Positions 1 through 7,248 of a stretch of 22,549 nt of DNA are shown piece after piece. Numbering within the stretch: position 1 is the first letter of the stretch; every line of letters starts with the position of its first letter. Made by a program: the position numbers and the translations under genes. Source of the stretch: JBEIHX01 sp040381075 (GTDB lineage: Bacteria > Pseudomonadota > Alphaproteobacteria > Caulobacterales > Aquidulcibacteraceae). Under the pieces are notes generated by a model. It searched no databases, was not told the origin of the DNA, and saw only the letters and a list, made by a program, of their open reading frames with translations. The stretch lies in NCBI GenBank assembly GCA_040381075.1, contig JBEIHX010000046.1, positions 1 to 22,549 on the forward strand, written 5' to 3'.

Positions 1-609
1 GGCCCAATTAAACATCTTGCTCAAGGCGATGTAGGCTTGGCTTCTGACCGATCGGGTCTCGAAGGGAATTCTGTCAATGAGTTCGGTGAGGTCTGACCTT
101 GTGATGGTGTTGATCAGCCTGTCCCCAAAGAAGGGGATGACGTGCTTCTTCAAGCAGGACCTTAGAGAATTGTATGACTTCGGTATTTCAATTCGAACTC
201 TATTCTCAAGATAGTTTTCGCAATATTCATTGAACGCAAGTCTTTGTTTAATTCTTCTATGGGTTTCCGTGGCTTTCTTTGCGGCCAAATTTTCGGCTTT
301 GGGATCGACCCCCTTATAGACAAGGGCCGCGTTTTCCTGGGCGATCTTGCGGGCCTGGTCTGGGGAGATCGCTCCACATCTTGCGATCGTCAGGCGTTGA
401 TCTGGAGTGCCGCGCCCTCCCATTCGATACCGATAGATGAACGACTTCGCCCCCTTGCTGGTAACGCGAACCCCGAAGTTCTTCAGGTCCCGATCCCAGA
501 CGTAGTACTCGGATCCTGTTCCCTGAAGTTCATCAACGACTTTCTTCGAGAGGCGTTCCCGGCGCGGTTGCGTGCGTTCGGATCGGTTCAAGCTGTGCTC
601 CTTTGCCAT
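1..609 (-). CDS. Tyrosine-type site-specific integrase, N-terminal part (runs off the window)
   Basis: The minus strand is open from an ATG at 609 to the window edge (203 residues, no stop). Residues about 18-105 match the N-terminal arm-DNA-binding domain (DUF4102 type) of phage and island integrases: a 'YVWDRDLKNFGVRV' strand pair, then 'KSFIYRYR', 'LTIARCGAISPDQAR' and 'VYKGVDP'. Residues about 125-203 look like the SAM-like core-binding domain, including 'HVIPFFGDRLINTIT' and 'YIALSKMFNWA'. The catalytic domain with R-H-R-Y lies outside the window, so activity cannot be judged. The family excises and inserts mobile elements at tRNA genes, and a tRNA-Val 3' fragment lies 138 bases upstream of this start. 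The start is uncertain because the A/G-rich tract directly abuts ATG 609; an in-frame GTG at 636 is an alternative. Codon use is more A/T-rich than in the genes to the right, consistent with acquired DNA. Confidence 0.9.
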   Translation of the reverse strand, partial: MAKEHSLNRSERTQPRRERLSKKVVDELQGTGSEYYVWDRDLKNFGVRVTSKGAKSFIYRYRMGGRGTPDQRLTIARCGAISPDQARKIAQENAALVYKGVDPKAENLAAKKATETHRRIKQRLAFNEYCENYLENRVRIEIPKSYNSLRSCLKKHVIPFFGDRLINTITRSDLTELIDRIPFETRSVRSQAYIALSKMFNWA

Positions 610-746
610 CCTTTCGTGGAAGCACCATGGCAGCACCTTCTGGAAAAGTCAAGGAGTCTCAATCAAAGCGGCGATCTAGAAAAGATATAAAAAACATGTA
701 ATAAGCGGGCGTTTTGGAGTGGCTGGGAGTCGCGGGGTGGATAGTA

Positions 747-799
747 GCATCTCGTTTACACCGAGAGGGTCGGCGGTTCGATCCCGTCACCGCCCACCA
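747..799 (+). other. 3' fragment of tRNA-Val(TAC), probable right attachment site (attR) of an integrated element
   Basis: Visible parts are an anticodon arm (stem 750-754/762-766, 7-nt loop, anticodon TAC at 757-759), a T arm (stem 772-776/784-788, loop TTCGATC), an acceptor 3' strand 789-795, a discriminator A at 796 and CCA at 797-799. The 5' side does not fit. The D-stem GCTC/GAGC is absent, and the correctly spaced acceptor 5' strand (around 724-730) does not pair with 789-795. Integrases of this family recombine within the 3' half of tRNA genes, leaving an intact gene at one end and a 3' duplicate at the other. Here the integrase lies just left and the base composition changes at this point, so this is read as the island/chromosome junction. 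The exact core length cannot be set without the other end. Confidence 0.72.
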
Positions 800-1121
800 C
801 CCCTGTCAGGTCGTCGCTCGCGTTGCGGCGCCCTGCTTTGACTGCCCGCGGCCCTGCGACCCGGCCCGGCGGCGATGCCTCCCGGCGGCCGGCAGCGCGC
901 TGGACCAGGCGGCTTGACGCGCGCCAAGGGACGCAAGGCCCTGCAGTCTGGACGGGCTGGCGGGGGGCGCCAGGAACGCCGGAGATCCCTGTGAGCTGCG
1001 GGAATGGCACAGATATTGCTGCAGTCGCCGCTGGTCCCGGCGCATCGCTGTGGACCAACGAATGGTCACAAACGGGTCACAAGGCGCTGCAGAATGCAGA
1101 TGCGAGGACGGAGCGGGGACG
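800..1121. other. Gene-free stretch between the attachment site and the lipase gene
   Basis: There is no convincing gene here; the short open frames on both strands have no recognisable protein signature. An 8-bp direct repeat, GGTCACAA, occurs at 1064-1071 and 1075-1082, one helical turn apart and about 40 bases upstream of the lipase start. It could be a regulator site, but it is unproven. Confidence 0.4.
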
Positions 1122-2189
1122 ATGGCGCGCAGACCTGTGAATTTGGATCCTGAAGACTTCTCCGAGCAGAAGTCGTGGATGGAGAATTTCATTGCGGCCC
1201 GCCGCAGTCTCGAGGCCGCAGTGGCCGAAAAGCGCCGGGCGATCGACGAGCTTGAGGCCGCTCATCTCGAGGCGCGCGCGCGGGCGGAGGGCGAACTCGC
1301 CGAGGTCAAACGCGCCGGCCAGGAGCAACTCTTCCGCTGGGCGCCGGTTCGCGCCGACGAAGTGTCGGACGTCCCAGTGCAGCGGGCGGCGTATTCTGAT
1401 CGAATGTCGGCGCTGATGGCGAAGCTTGCACTTCTTGCCTACGTGCGGTTCGAGCAGTCCGATCTGGTTGAGGTCTTGCAGCGGGCGCTCACCGAGGGCG
1501 GCATGAAGCTGCGCGCCACCTATGCGCGGGAGGACACGGAGGCCTATCTCGTCGAGGCGGATGAATTTCTCGCGGTGGTGTTCCGCGGCACCAACTCAAG
1601 CGCCGATGCGCGCACCAATCTGTCGCTGCGCGCAGCGCCGGTGGTTTTACCTGACCATCCCAGGAAAGTCCGGGTGCATGGCGGGTTCTTCAAGGCTTTC
1701 CAGAGAGTGGATGGCGAGATCCGACGCGATCTGGAGACGCGTTTTCTGGACAAGCCAGTTTACCTGGCCGGGCATTCCCTTGGCGGCGCGCTCGCGCTGG
1801 TCGCATCGGCGGCCTACGGAGCGTCAGAAATCCTCGGTCCGCGGCTTGCGGCGGTTTACACTTTTGGCGCGCCGCGCGTCGGGGGCGCGGATTTCGACGA
1901 GATCGTCAAGGCGCCCCATTACCGGGTCGTTTCGGGCATAGACGTTGTGCCGTTCCTGCCGCCGACGGCGTTTTTTGGCTACCGCCATACGGGAACTGTC
2001 CGATATCTCTTTGGGCGTCGTGGCTCACCCATGCGCGCAACGCCGCCCGGGATTGCCGTCATTGTGCCCTTGTTGTCGATTGTTCTGTGGCCATTCGTCG
2101 GATCTGCGCTGGGCCTGAAGGACCATAGGATTGGGTCATACATCGCAAAACTGGATCTGATCGCGCGCAATCGCGGCCGCTGGCGCTAG
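1122..2189 (+). CDS. Class 3 lipase family protein (alpha/beta hydrolase) with N-terminal coiled coil
   Basis: A 355-residue protein. The serine-hydrolase nucleophile elbow is G-H-S-L-G-G with Ser219. Asp274 in 'GIDVVPFLPP' and His335 in 'KDHRIGSYI' complete the Ser-Asp-His triad expected for the Lipase_3 (triacylglycerol lipase-like) family. 'AVVFRGTNS' near residue 150 is the oxyanion-side strand, and 'YTFGAPRVG' is the usual motif after the nucleophile. Residues about 25-65 are charged and heptad-like (EKRRAIDELEAAHLEARARAEGELAEV split across the helix), predicting a coiled coil. A hydrophobic stretch around residues 307-330 lies between Asp and His. No signal peptide is seen, so the location is probably cytosolic or membrane-associated. 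I chose ATG 1122, behind a G-rich tract, rather than the in-frame ATG at 1050, because the extra 24 residues look non-coding. The substrate is unknown. Confidence 0.88.
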   Translation: MARRPVNLDPEDFSEQKSWMENFIAARRSLEAAVAEKRRAIDELEAAHLEARARAEGELAEVKRAGQEQLFRWAPVRADEVSDVPVQRAAYSDRMSALMAKLALLAYVRFEQSDLVEVLQRALTEGGMKLRATYAREDTEAYLVEADEFLAVVFRGTNSSADARTNLSLRAAPVVLPDHPRKVRVHGGFFKAFQRVDGEIRRDLETRFLDKPVYLAGHSLGGALALVASAAYGASEILGPRLAAVYTFGAPRVGGADFDEIVKAPHYRVVSGIDVVPFLPPTAFFGYRHTGTVRYLFGRRGSPMRATPPGIAVIVPLLSIVLWPFVGSALGLKDHRIGSYIAKLDLIARNRGRWR

Positions 2190-2388
2190 CCTCAATCCGG
2201 TCCAGCGGCCAAAACGCTCAGATGATCTATCCGGATCCTGCGCCAGAACCTGCTGACTCGCTCCCGCTTTGGATGGAGTGGCCGGGTCAGGCGCCTGCCT
2301 GAATTGAGCGCCCGAGATGAGCGCCTGAGATCAGTTCGTGAGGCAGGCGGACGGGTGGCCCGCCAGTGAGGGCTGTTGATCCGGATCA

Positions 2389-2415
2389 CGCCCGCCGCAC
2401 AGCCGCAGGCGGGCG
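2389..2415. terminator. Possible terminator hairpin between convergent genes
   Basis: An 8-bp perfect inverted repeat (CGCCCGCC at 2389-2396, GGCGGGCG at 2408-2415) with an 11-base loop lies between the lipase and the convergent secreted protein. No T-tract follows on either strand, so intrinsic termination is only a guess from position and stem strength. Confidence 0.3.
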
Positions 2416-2454
2416 GATCCCCGCTGCCCGCGGCCGGTTCTTCAGCGGATCGCA

Positions 2455-2916
2455 TCAGCGACCCTGATAGGCCTCGACGGCGAAAAAGCAGGGCTCGGAT
2501 GAGCACTTGAACATCGTCACTTCGATGCGGACGGGTCCGCTGATCGAGGGGACCAGCTCGACGATCGGCGCATCGTCCTCAAGTTGATCCTGCGCCAGCA
2601 CGCGTCCCTGGGCGTTCATCAAACGGATGTCGAGATCTGTGCAATCGGTGTCGCAGACGCCCACAATGTAGTATTTCTGTCCGCCCCTGACCTGAAGGGT
2701 ATAGGTATCGGTTCCGTCCTCCTTCAGTGATCCGAAGAACGGGCCGGCTGCGACTTCAATACTCTTGTTCGCAAACAGCCCGCGCGCCGCCTCGAGCTGC
2801 CGGTCCAGCTGGGCCCGGTACTCTGCGTCCTGGGCGAAGGCCGGTATCGCTGCCGCCGCCGAAAGCATCAGGGCGGCTGTCAGAGAGGACAAAGTGCGAA
2901 GGTGCGAAGTCTGCAT
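2455..2916 (-). CDS. Small secreted protein of unknown function (beta-rich, PPC-like)
   Basis: A 153-residue protein. Residues 1-28 form a classical Sec signal peptide: a short basic start, the hydrophobic core 'LTAALMLSAAAAIPAFA', and an A-F-A/Q cleavage site. The mature part begins with a short helix and then reads as beta strands: 'GTDTYTLQVRGGQKYYIVGVC', 'LDIRLMNAQGRVLAQD' and 'GPVRIEVTMFKC'. This resembles the bacterial pre-peptidase C-terminal (PPC) type of beta sandwich, where a polypeptide 'D-x-Y-x-L' strand precedes a 'D-L-D-I/L-x-L' strand; that match is inference. Four cysteines (88, 92, 138, 143) are spaced as two close pairs and could form periplasmic disulfides or a metal site. 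The protein is likely periplasmic. It is convergent with the lipase gene. No enzymatic motif is seen. Confidence 0.8.
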   Translation of the reverse strand: MQTSHLRTLSSLTAALMLSAAAAIPAFAQDAEYRAQLDRQLEAARGLFANKSIEVAAGPFFGSLKEDGTDTYTLQVRGGQKYYIVGVCDTDCTDLDIRLMNAQGRVLAQDQLEDDAPIVELVPSISGPVRIEVTMFKCSSEPCFFAVEAYQGR

Positions 2917-3261
2917 GGCCGGTCTCCCCGACTGGTAGTACGGCCGAACATACGCACGGCGACGCCTCTGTAGTCAGCTCGGTCGCCGTTCGGCAGCTGC
3001 GACCTCAGCTCCCGCAGGGTAATCATGCGGGAAATGCGCTCCGATTGCATGCGTTTTCTGTCGCTCCGATGGCGCCGGCTGCACCTGCGCGGCCAATCGG
3101 CCCGCGTCGTGTGGCGCCCGTGTCACGCGGGGCGCGCCGGCGGCGGCCATGCACAGGTCCCGCCGCATCCGCGGGACTGGCCTTCATGCAAGACCCGCGC
3201 GCGGGACCCGGGCGGACGTCAACCCCGGTTCGGACAGGTCCGCCCACCCGTCAGTCGACCC
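2917..3261. other. Gene-free stretch with a strong hairpin at 3157-3177
   Basis: No supported gene. A perfect 7-bp inverted repeat (GTCCCGC at 3157-3163, GCGGGAC at 3171-3177) with a 7-base loop lies downstream of the minus-strand gene that ends at 3262. It lacks a T-tract. The stretch must also hold the promoter of the secreted-protein gene starting at 2916, but I could not pick one with confidence. Confidence 0.35.
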
Positions 3262-3621
3262 TCAGGAATGGGCCAGTTCCTCGCTGAGCGTCTCCGAACT
3301 CTGGTCGTCTGCATCGCGCATGGCTTCCTGCTCCTGCTGCAGGATGCGCAGGATGCGCGCGAGGTATTCCTGGGTCCAACGCCCTCGTGCTTCCGCCTCG
3401 GCTCTGTTCGGCGTGAAGCTGTCGATGTCGTTTGCTGTCACAACGCCCTTTGCGGCCAACAGTCGCTCGATGGTGTCCATGCGCTCCCGCATCACGGCGA
3501 GTTCCTGGGCGACCGCCATCACGATCGACAACACCTGTTCGGTTTGCCGGTCCTTCAGGAAGTAAGGCCGTTTGCCCTTTGATTTCGCGCCGGCGAGGTC
3601 GAGGGGATTGAGCGTTGTCAT
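3262..3621 (-). CDS. Small conserved-looking coiled-coil protein, function unknown
   Basis: A 119-residue protein starting at ATG 3621. That start sits one base after the stop of the upstream methyltransferase gene (TGA 3625-3623), so the two are almost certainly translationally coupled. The longer in-frame extension to 3741 lies wholly inside the methyltransferase gene and is rejected. Residues about 18-60 ('RPYFLKDRQTEQVLSIVMAVAQELAVMRERMDTIERLL') and 75-105 form two amphipathic, heptad-like helices. The C-terminus is acidic and Ser-rich. There are no cysteines, signal peptide or membrane segment, so it is likely cytosolic and perhaps an oligomerisation partner or adaptor of the methyltransferase. 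I do not recognise a named family. The operon link to a methyltransferase and the divergent HapK/SDR genes is the only functional clue. Confidence 0.8.
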   Translation of the reverse strand: MTTLNPLDLAGAKSKGKRPYFLKDRQTEQVLSIVMAVAQELAVMRERMDTIERLLAAKGVVTANDIDSFTPNRAEAEARGRWTQEYLARILRILQQEQEAMRDADDQSSETLSEELAHS

Positions 3622-3622
3622 G

Positions 3623-5056
3623 TCAGGCCGCCTTGCGTGCGCCGAGGACGTGCCAGGCGGGTTTGCGGCCGTAATCTTCCACGTTGTCCTTGGCTGCGTC
3701 CGGAAAAATCGTAGTGTCCACCACAGCGCAGACGCCGCCATGGATCAGGGACTGGGCGCTGAACCCTGCCTTCTGCATGAACGTGTCGAGGTCGATCTCA
3801 TGCATGCGCGTCCAGAACGGCTCGTTGTTGTAGAATGCGTCCCAGTCGCGCATGGCCTGCTCGAACAGCGCCATGTCGGGGGCGTATTGCGGCTGTTCAA
3901 CGTGCAGCACGAAGCCGCCTGGCCGCAGGAGCCTGTGGGTCTCGCGGAAAATGGCCTGCAGCGCCTTGTAGGAGGTTTCATGCAGGAACATCGTTGACTG
4001 GATCCAGTCGAAGGATGCGTCGGGATAGGCCTTCAGGCTTTCGACATTGCCCTGCACGAAGCTGACATTGCCGACGCCGAGCGATTTGGCGCGCGCCAGC
4101 CCGTAGCGCAGCATCGGTGCGCCGATGTCGACGGCGATCACCTCGGCATCCGGAAAGGCCTGCGCGATGGGCAGGACGTTGTGACCGAGACCACAGCCAA
4201 GATCGAGGATACGCTTCGGCTCGAAGCCGGGGAGGTTGGCCCTGACCCAGGCGGCCACCGCAACGCCGCCGCCGTCAGAATAACGCCCCAGGCCGCCGCC
4301 GGTCGTGGCGAACAGGCCCGAATCGTAATTGGCCGCGCCGGTGACGTCGCCGGGCGCCAGCTCTGTGTAATAGCTGCCGGGCATGCAGTGATTGTCGACC
4401 GCGGCGATGTAGCGTGGCGGCTGCACGGCTGCATCCAGGCGCAGACGGGGGTCGTCCTGGGTCAGCGCCAGCGCTTTGGCGTTGAGTGCGTCGGCCTGAC
4501 GGATGGTGAGCCAGCGTCCCGCCTGTTGGCGGGCCTCCATGGTGTTGCGCCGCAGGGCTGACCACATCTGGAAGTAGGGATCCTCCAGGAGGGCCTTGCG
4601 CACTTCGTTACGATGGCGCGGCGTGCGTTTATGCGCCCTTTGAAACGCCGGCTCGACGCGGACGTCATAGGCGAGCTTGACCCCTGGCATCACCCTGGCG
4701 GCCAGATGCCGGTTCATGTGGGCGAGGAAATTGTAGCGCGCCGCCTCATCGTGGGTCAGTTCGGGAAACACGCCGTGGCGGGCGACGGCGCGGTAGTCAG
4801 GCGGCCCGTCATAGGCGATGGGGGCTGAGGTCGCGGCCGCAACTGGCGCCGATGGCGCGTCGGCGGCTGGATGAGGGCCTGACTTCTCTGGATGTTTTGG
4901 CGCGCGGGTCTTGCGCTGGGGGCTCTTTGTCACGGCCCCTGCATGCGCCGCCGGCGCGCCGCTTCCGCCAGGGCCGGTTGGCGCTTCGGTGCGCGCGCGC
5001 TTCGTCTTGGCCGTTGGTGCGAGCGAGCCATCCATCTGCAACACCCTTTGCTTCAC
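3623..5056 (-). CDS. Class I SAM-dependent methyltransferase with long N-terminal extension
   Basis: A 477-residue protein. Residues about 282-385 carry the class I methyltransferase fold: motif I 'ILDLGCGLGHNVLPIA' (DLGCG at 285-289), an acidic ribose-binding Asp310 in 'VIAVDIGAP', 'SFDWIQSTMFLHE' near 348-360, and 'HRLLRPGGFVL' near 374-384. Residues 10-80 are Ala/Pro/Lys-rich and probably disordered. Residues 85-270 form an additional well-ordered region with 'MPGSYYTELAPGDVTGAANYDSG' (about 225-246) that I cannot place. A classical methyltransferase needs only about 200-250 residues, so this is a multi-domain version. Two starts are plausible: GTG 5056 behind AAGGA (chosen) and ATG 5035 behind AAAGGG. 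The gene is divergent from the HapK-like/SDR genes and coupled to the coiled-coil gene downstream. The substrate is unknown; a small-molecule substrate is inferred. Confidence 0.88.
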   Translation of the reverse strand: MKQRVLQMDGSLAPTAKTKRARTEAPTGPGGSGAPAAHAGAVTKSPQRKTRAPKHPEKSGPHPAADAPSAPVAAATSAPIAYDGPPDYRAVARHGVFPELTHDEAARYNFLAHMNRHLAARVMPGVKLAYDVRVEPAFQRAHKRTPRHRNEVRKALLEDPYFQMWSALRRNTMEARQQAGRWLTIRQADALNAKALALTQDDPRLRLDAAVQPPRYIAAVDNHCMPGSYYTELAPGDVTGAANYDSGLFATTGGGLGRYSDGGGVAVAAWVRANLPGFEPKRILDLGCGLGHNVLPIAQAFPDAEVIAVDIGAPMLRYGLARAKSLGVGNVSFVQGNVESLKAYPDASFDWIQSTMFLHETSYKALQAIFRETHRLLRPGGFVLHVEQPQYAPDMALFEQAMRDWDAFYNNEPFWTRMHEIDLDTFMQKAGFSAQSLIHGGVCAVVDTTIFPDAAKDNVEDYGRKPAWHVLGARKAA

Positions 5057-5065
5057 GAAATGTCC

Positions 5066-5098
5066 TTGCCACGAACCATGACAGGTAATGATATACCT
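5066..5098 (+). promoter_or_regulatory. Probable promoter with overlapping dyad in the divergent control region
   Basis: TTGCCA at 5066-5071 and GATATA at 5090-5095 are separated by 18 bases, a good sigma-70-like arrangement for the rightward HapK-like gene. Overlapping the -10 is a dyad AGGTA (5083-5087) - 6 bases - TACCT (5094-5098). This is an A/T-rich island in a very GC-rich neighbourhood, between divergent transcription units. The dyad could bind a repressor controlling both arms, but no regulator gene is adjacent. Confidence 0.5.
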
Positions 5099-5184
5099 TT
5101 TGTCGCCCGGCCGTCGACACGCGACGCCTGCGTCAGACGCAGATGGTCCCGTGCGGGCCGCCGGGGCTGGATCAGGGAGGCTTT

Positions 5185-5508
5185 ATGGGCGCGAAGATTA
5201 TCGCCCTGTTCAATTTGAAGCAGGGCGTTTCGGCGGCGGATTATGAGCACTGGGCCAAGACGGTCGACATTCCCACCGTGCGGAAGCTGAAGTCGATTGA
5301 TGACTTCGACGTGTACCGCTCTGTCGGGTTGCTCGGGTCCGACGCCAGGCCGCCCTATCAGTACATCGAGGTGATCGATGTCGACGACATGGACCAGTTT
5401 GGCCAGGACGTCGCATCGGAGACGATGCAGAAGGTCGCCGGTCAGTTCCAGGCGATGGCGGACGTCGTGTTCATCCTGACGGAAAAGGTGAAGCCGGAAA
5501 AGCACTGA
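5185..5508 (+). CDS. REDY-like HapK family protein
   Basis: A 107-residue protein starting at ATG 5185, behind AGGGAGG at a good distance; the in-frame ATG at 5143 has no such site. The sequence 'IIALFNLKQGVSAADYEHWA', followed by 'DIPTVRKLKSIDDFDVYRS', 'LLGSDARPPYQYIEVIDVDDMDQF' and 'DVASETMQKVAGQFQAMADVVFILTEKV', matches the HapK/REDY-like family. That family is named after a protein of the prodigiosin gene cluster and has a dimeric ferredoxin-like (dimeric alpha+beta barrel) fold. Its biochemical role is poorly known. It is cytosolic, with no signal or membrane segment. An SDR oxidoreductase follows 22 bases downstream, so the two likely form an operon. No other pigment-pathway gene is visible, so a prodigiosin role should not be assumed. 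Confidence 0.85.
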   Translation: MGAKIIALFNLKQGVSAADYEHWAKTVDIPTVRKLKSIDDFDVYRSVGLLGSDARPPYQYIEVIDVDDMDQFGQDVASETMQKVAGQFQAMADVVFILTEKVKPEKH

Positions 5509-5530
5509 AGAGCGGGAAGGAGAGAGCGCC

Positions 5531-6367
5531 ATGGAGCGTCTGGCTGGCAAAGTCGCTGTCATCACCGGGTCTGGGCGCAGGCATGGACTGGGCGAGGCCA
5601 TTGCAAAACGGCTTGCCGCCGAAGGATGCCGCATCGTGTTGTCGGACATTGGCCGGCCGCGCGATCCGGCGACCGATGCCGCCCATATCGGCCAGACAGC
5701 CGAGGCTCTCGAGATCATGCGCGAGATCGAGGCGCTTGGGGCGCAGGCGACCTACCACGACTGCGATGTGCGCCAGCCCGCTGAGATTGAATCGCTTGCC
5801 GACCACGCGACGGCGCGCTTCGGCGGCATCGATATCTGGGTGAACAACGCAGGCATCGGCTACATCATGAAGCCGCTCCTTGAGGTCACGGAGGCCGATT
5901 GGGACGCGGTTCTGGACGTCAATCTCAAGGGGTGCTTCTTCGCCATCCAGACCGCGGCGCGGCGCATGATCGCGCAGGGCCGCGGCGGGCGGATCATCAA
6001 CATAGCGAGCCAGGCGGCCAAGTCGGGTTTCCCGCACGCCCAGGCTTACACCGCTTCCAAGCACGGCTTGGTCGGCCTGGTGCGCTCAGCGGCGGTTGAG
6101 CTTGGGCCCCATGGCGTCACGGTGAACAATGTCTGCCCCAACCATGTGACCACCGGGCTTGGCGCATGGCAGAATGAGTATTTTTCCAAAGTCGTAGGCG
6201 CCGCCTCGGTGGAGGATTATCTGCGGGCCATGGCGGCGCGCATTCCGCTGGGGCGCCCGGGCCTGCCGGAAGACACCGCTGCTGCAGTTGCGTTTCTGTG
6301 CACGGATGATGCGCGCTACATCACAGCCGAGAGCATGAATGTGTCGGGCGGCGAGGAACCGCACTGA
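5531..6367 (+). CDS. Short-chain dehydrogenase/reductase (SDR) family oxidoreductase
   Basis: A 278-residue protein of classical SDR size. The Rossmann glycine motif reads 'TGSGRRHGLG' (residues 12-21), slightly expanded relative to TGxxxGxG. Other motifs are 'NNAG' at 105-108, Asn131, catalytic Ser160, and Tyr173 with Lys177 in 'YTASK'. The C-terminal 'RYITAESMNVSGGEEPH' is the normal SDR ending, where 'ITGxxxxVDGG' is usual. Asp39 after the second strand ('IVLSDIG') suggests preference for NAD(H) over NADP(H). AAGGAG precedes ATG 5531 at good spacing. The gene follows the HapK-like gene by 22 bases. The reaction is an alcohol/ketone oxidoreduction on an unknown substrate; the coupled HapK and methyltransferase genes suggest tailoring or catabolism of a small molecule. 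Confidence 0.92.
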   Translation: MERLAGKVAVITGSGRRHGLGEAIAKRLAAEGCRIVLSDIGRPRDPATDAAHIGQTAEALEIMREIEALGAQATYHDCDVRQPAEIESLADHATARFGGIDIWVNNAGIGYIMKPLLEVTEADWDAVLDVNLKGCFFAIQTAARRMIAQGRGGRIINIASQAAKSGFPHAQAYTASKHGLVGLVRSAAVELGPHGVTVNNVCPNHVTTGLGAWQNEYFSKVVGAASVEDYLRAMAARIPLGRPGLPEDTAAAVAFLCTDDARYITAESMNVSGGEEPH

Positions 6368-6419
6368 TCGGCGCCGCGCGACCTTGACGGGGCCGCAATC
6401 CGGGAGCACGCGGGCCGCC

Positions 6420-7202
6420 ATGGGCGAGGCGCAGCATCCAAACGGGCAGGATCCGGGCCGGCAGGTTGGCCAGGGCGATGGCGGCCAGCGCCGATCGCCG
6501 GCGTCGGCCCTGCTTGATTATGTGACCAACATGGACGCGCGCGCGGTGCGCGCTGTCGCCGTGACGCTGGCGCTGTTTGCTGTGGTGGCGCTCATGCTGC
6601 TCCTCGGGCGCACGGCGTTCGGCGATGATGTCCAGCGTTTCGTCCAGAACTGGCTTGGCGGGGCGGAGCGGGCGCATTGGGGGCTGCCCGCGGCGATCGC
6701 CGTCTTCACGCTCACGGCCTTTGTGGGCGCGCCGCAGTTCGTGCTGATCGCGGCATGCGTTGTGGCGTTTGGGCCCGAACGCGGCTTTTGGTACGCTTGG
6801 GCGGCGACAATCGTCTCGGGCGGCGTGACATTTTTCGCCGGACGGCTGGCCGGCGCGCAAACGCTCAAGCGCTACGGCGGGATGGCGGGGGATCGCTTTA
6901 CCCGGTTCATGGGCAGGAACGCGTTTCTGGCGAGCGCGGTGATCCGGGTCGTGCCGTCCGCACCGTTCGTTGTCGTCAACATGGCGATGGGCGCCAGCCG
7001 GATGGGCTTCCTTCCCTATCTTGCCGGCCTTGCCGTTGGGGTGGCGCCGAAGACCGCAATTGTCGCCTTTGCCGGTGATGGTCTGATGGATGCGCTGGAA
7101 GGCAATCTGGGAGCCGCGGCTGTGATGGGCGCGCTGGCGATCGCCGCGTGGTTTGTGCTGGTGGTCGCAGTGCGCAAATTCGTGCGCAAGGACGGCCCCT
7201 GA
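6420..7202 (+). CDS. TVP38/TMEM64 (DedA superfamily) inner-membrane protein
   Basis: A 260-residue protein from ATG 6420. The N-terminal ~35 residues are hydrophilic. Hydrophobic segments follow: 'VAVTLALFAVVALMLLLG', 'AIAVFTLTAFVGAPQFVLIA', 'AWAATIVSGGVTFFAG', 'FLASAVIRVVPSAPFVVVNM', 'YLAGLAVGVAPKTAIVAFAG' and 'AAVMGALAIAAWFVLVVAV'. The SNARE-associated/VTT domain signature is present: a 'FGPERG' turn, 'F-A-G-R', and 'RVVPSAPFVVVNMAMGASRM', where family members have R-x-x-P-x-x-P-x-x-x-x-N-x-x-x-G. Family members are inner-membrane proteins linked to lipid translocation; the substrate here is unknown. The gene begins 53 bases after the SDR stop and may be co-transcribed. The ribosome site is weak, so a later start (ATG 6532) is possible. 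Confidence 0.85.
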   Translation: MGEAQHPNGQDPGRQVGQGDGGQRRSPASALLDYVTNMDARAVRAVAVTLALFAVVALMLLLGRTAFGDDVQRFVQNWLGGAERAHWGLPAAIAVFTLTAFVGAPQFVLIAACVVAFGPERGFWYAWAATIVSGGVTFFAGRLAGAQTLKRYGGMAGDRFTRFMGRNAFLASAVIRVVPSAPFVVVNMAMGASRMGFLPYLAGLAVGVAPKTAIVAFAGDGLMDALEGNLGAAAVMGALAIAAWFVLVVAVRKFVRKDGP

Positions 7203-7248
7203 GCCTCCGCACACCCGTCGCGGTTCCTGGTGGGTCTCTGCAATAATC

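Noticed and set aside
707..799. An intact tRNA-Val gene
   Set aside because: The bases GGGCGTT at 707-713 could pair with the acceptor 3' strand, but they sit about 16 bases too far upstream and no D-stem can be drawn. The correctly spaced bases near 724 do not pair. A 3' fragment is the better reading.
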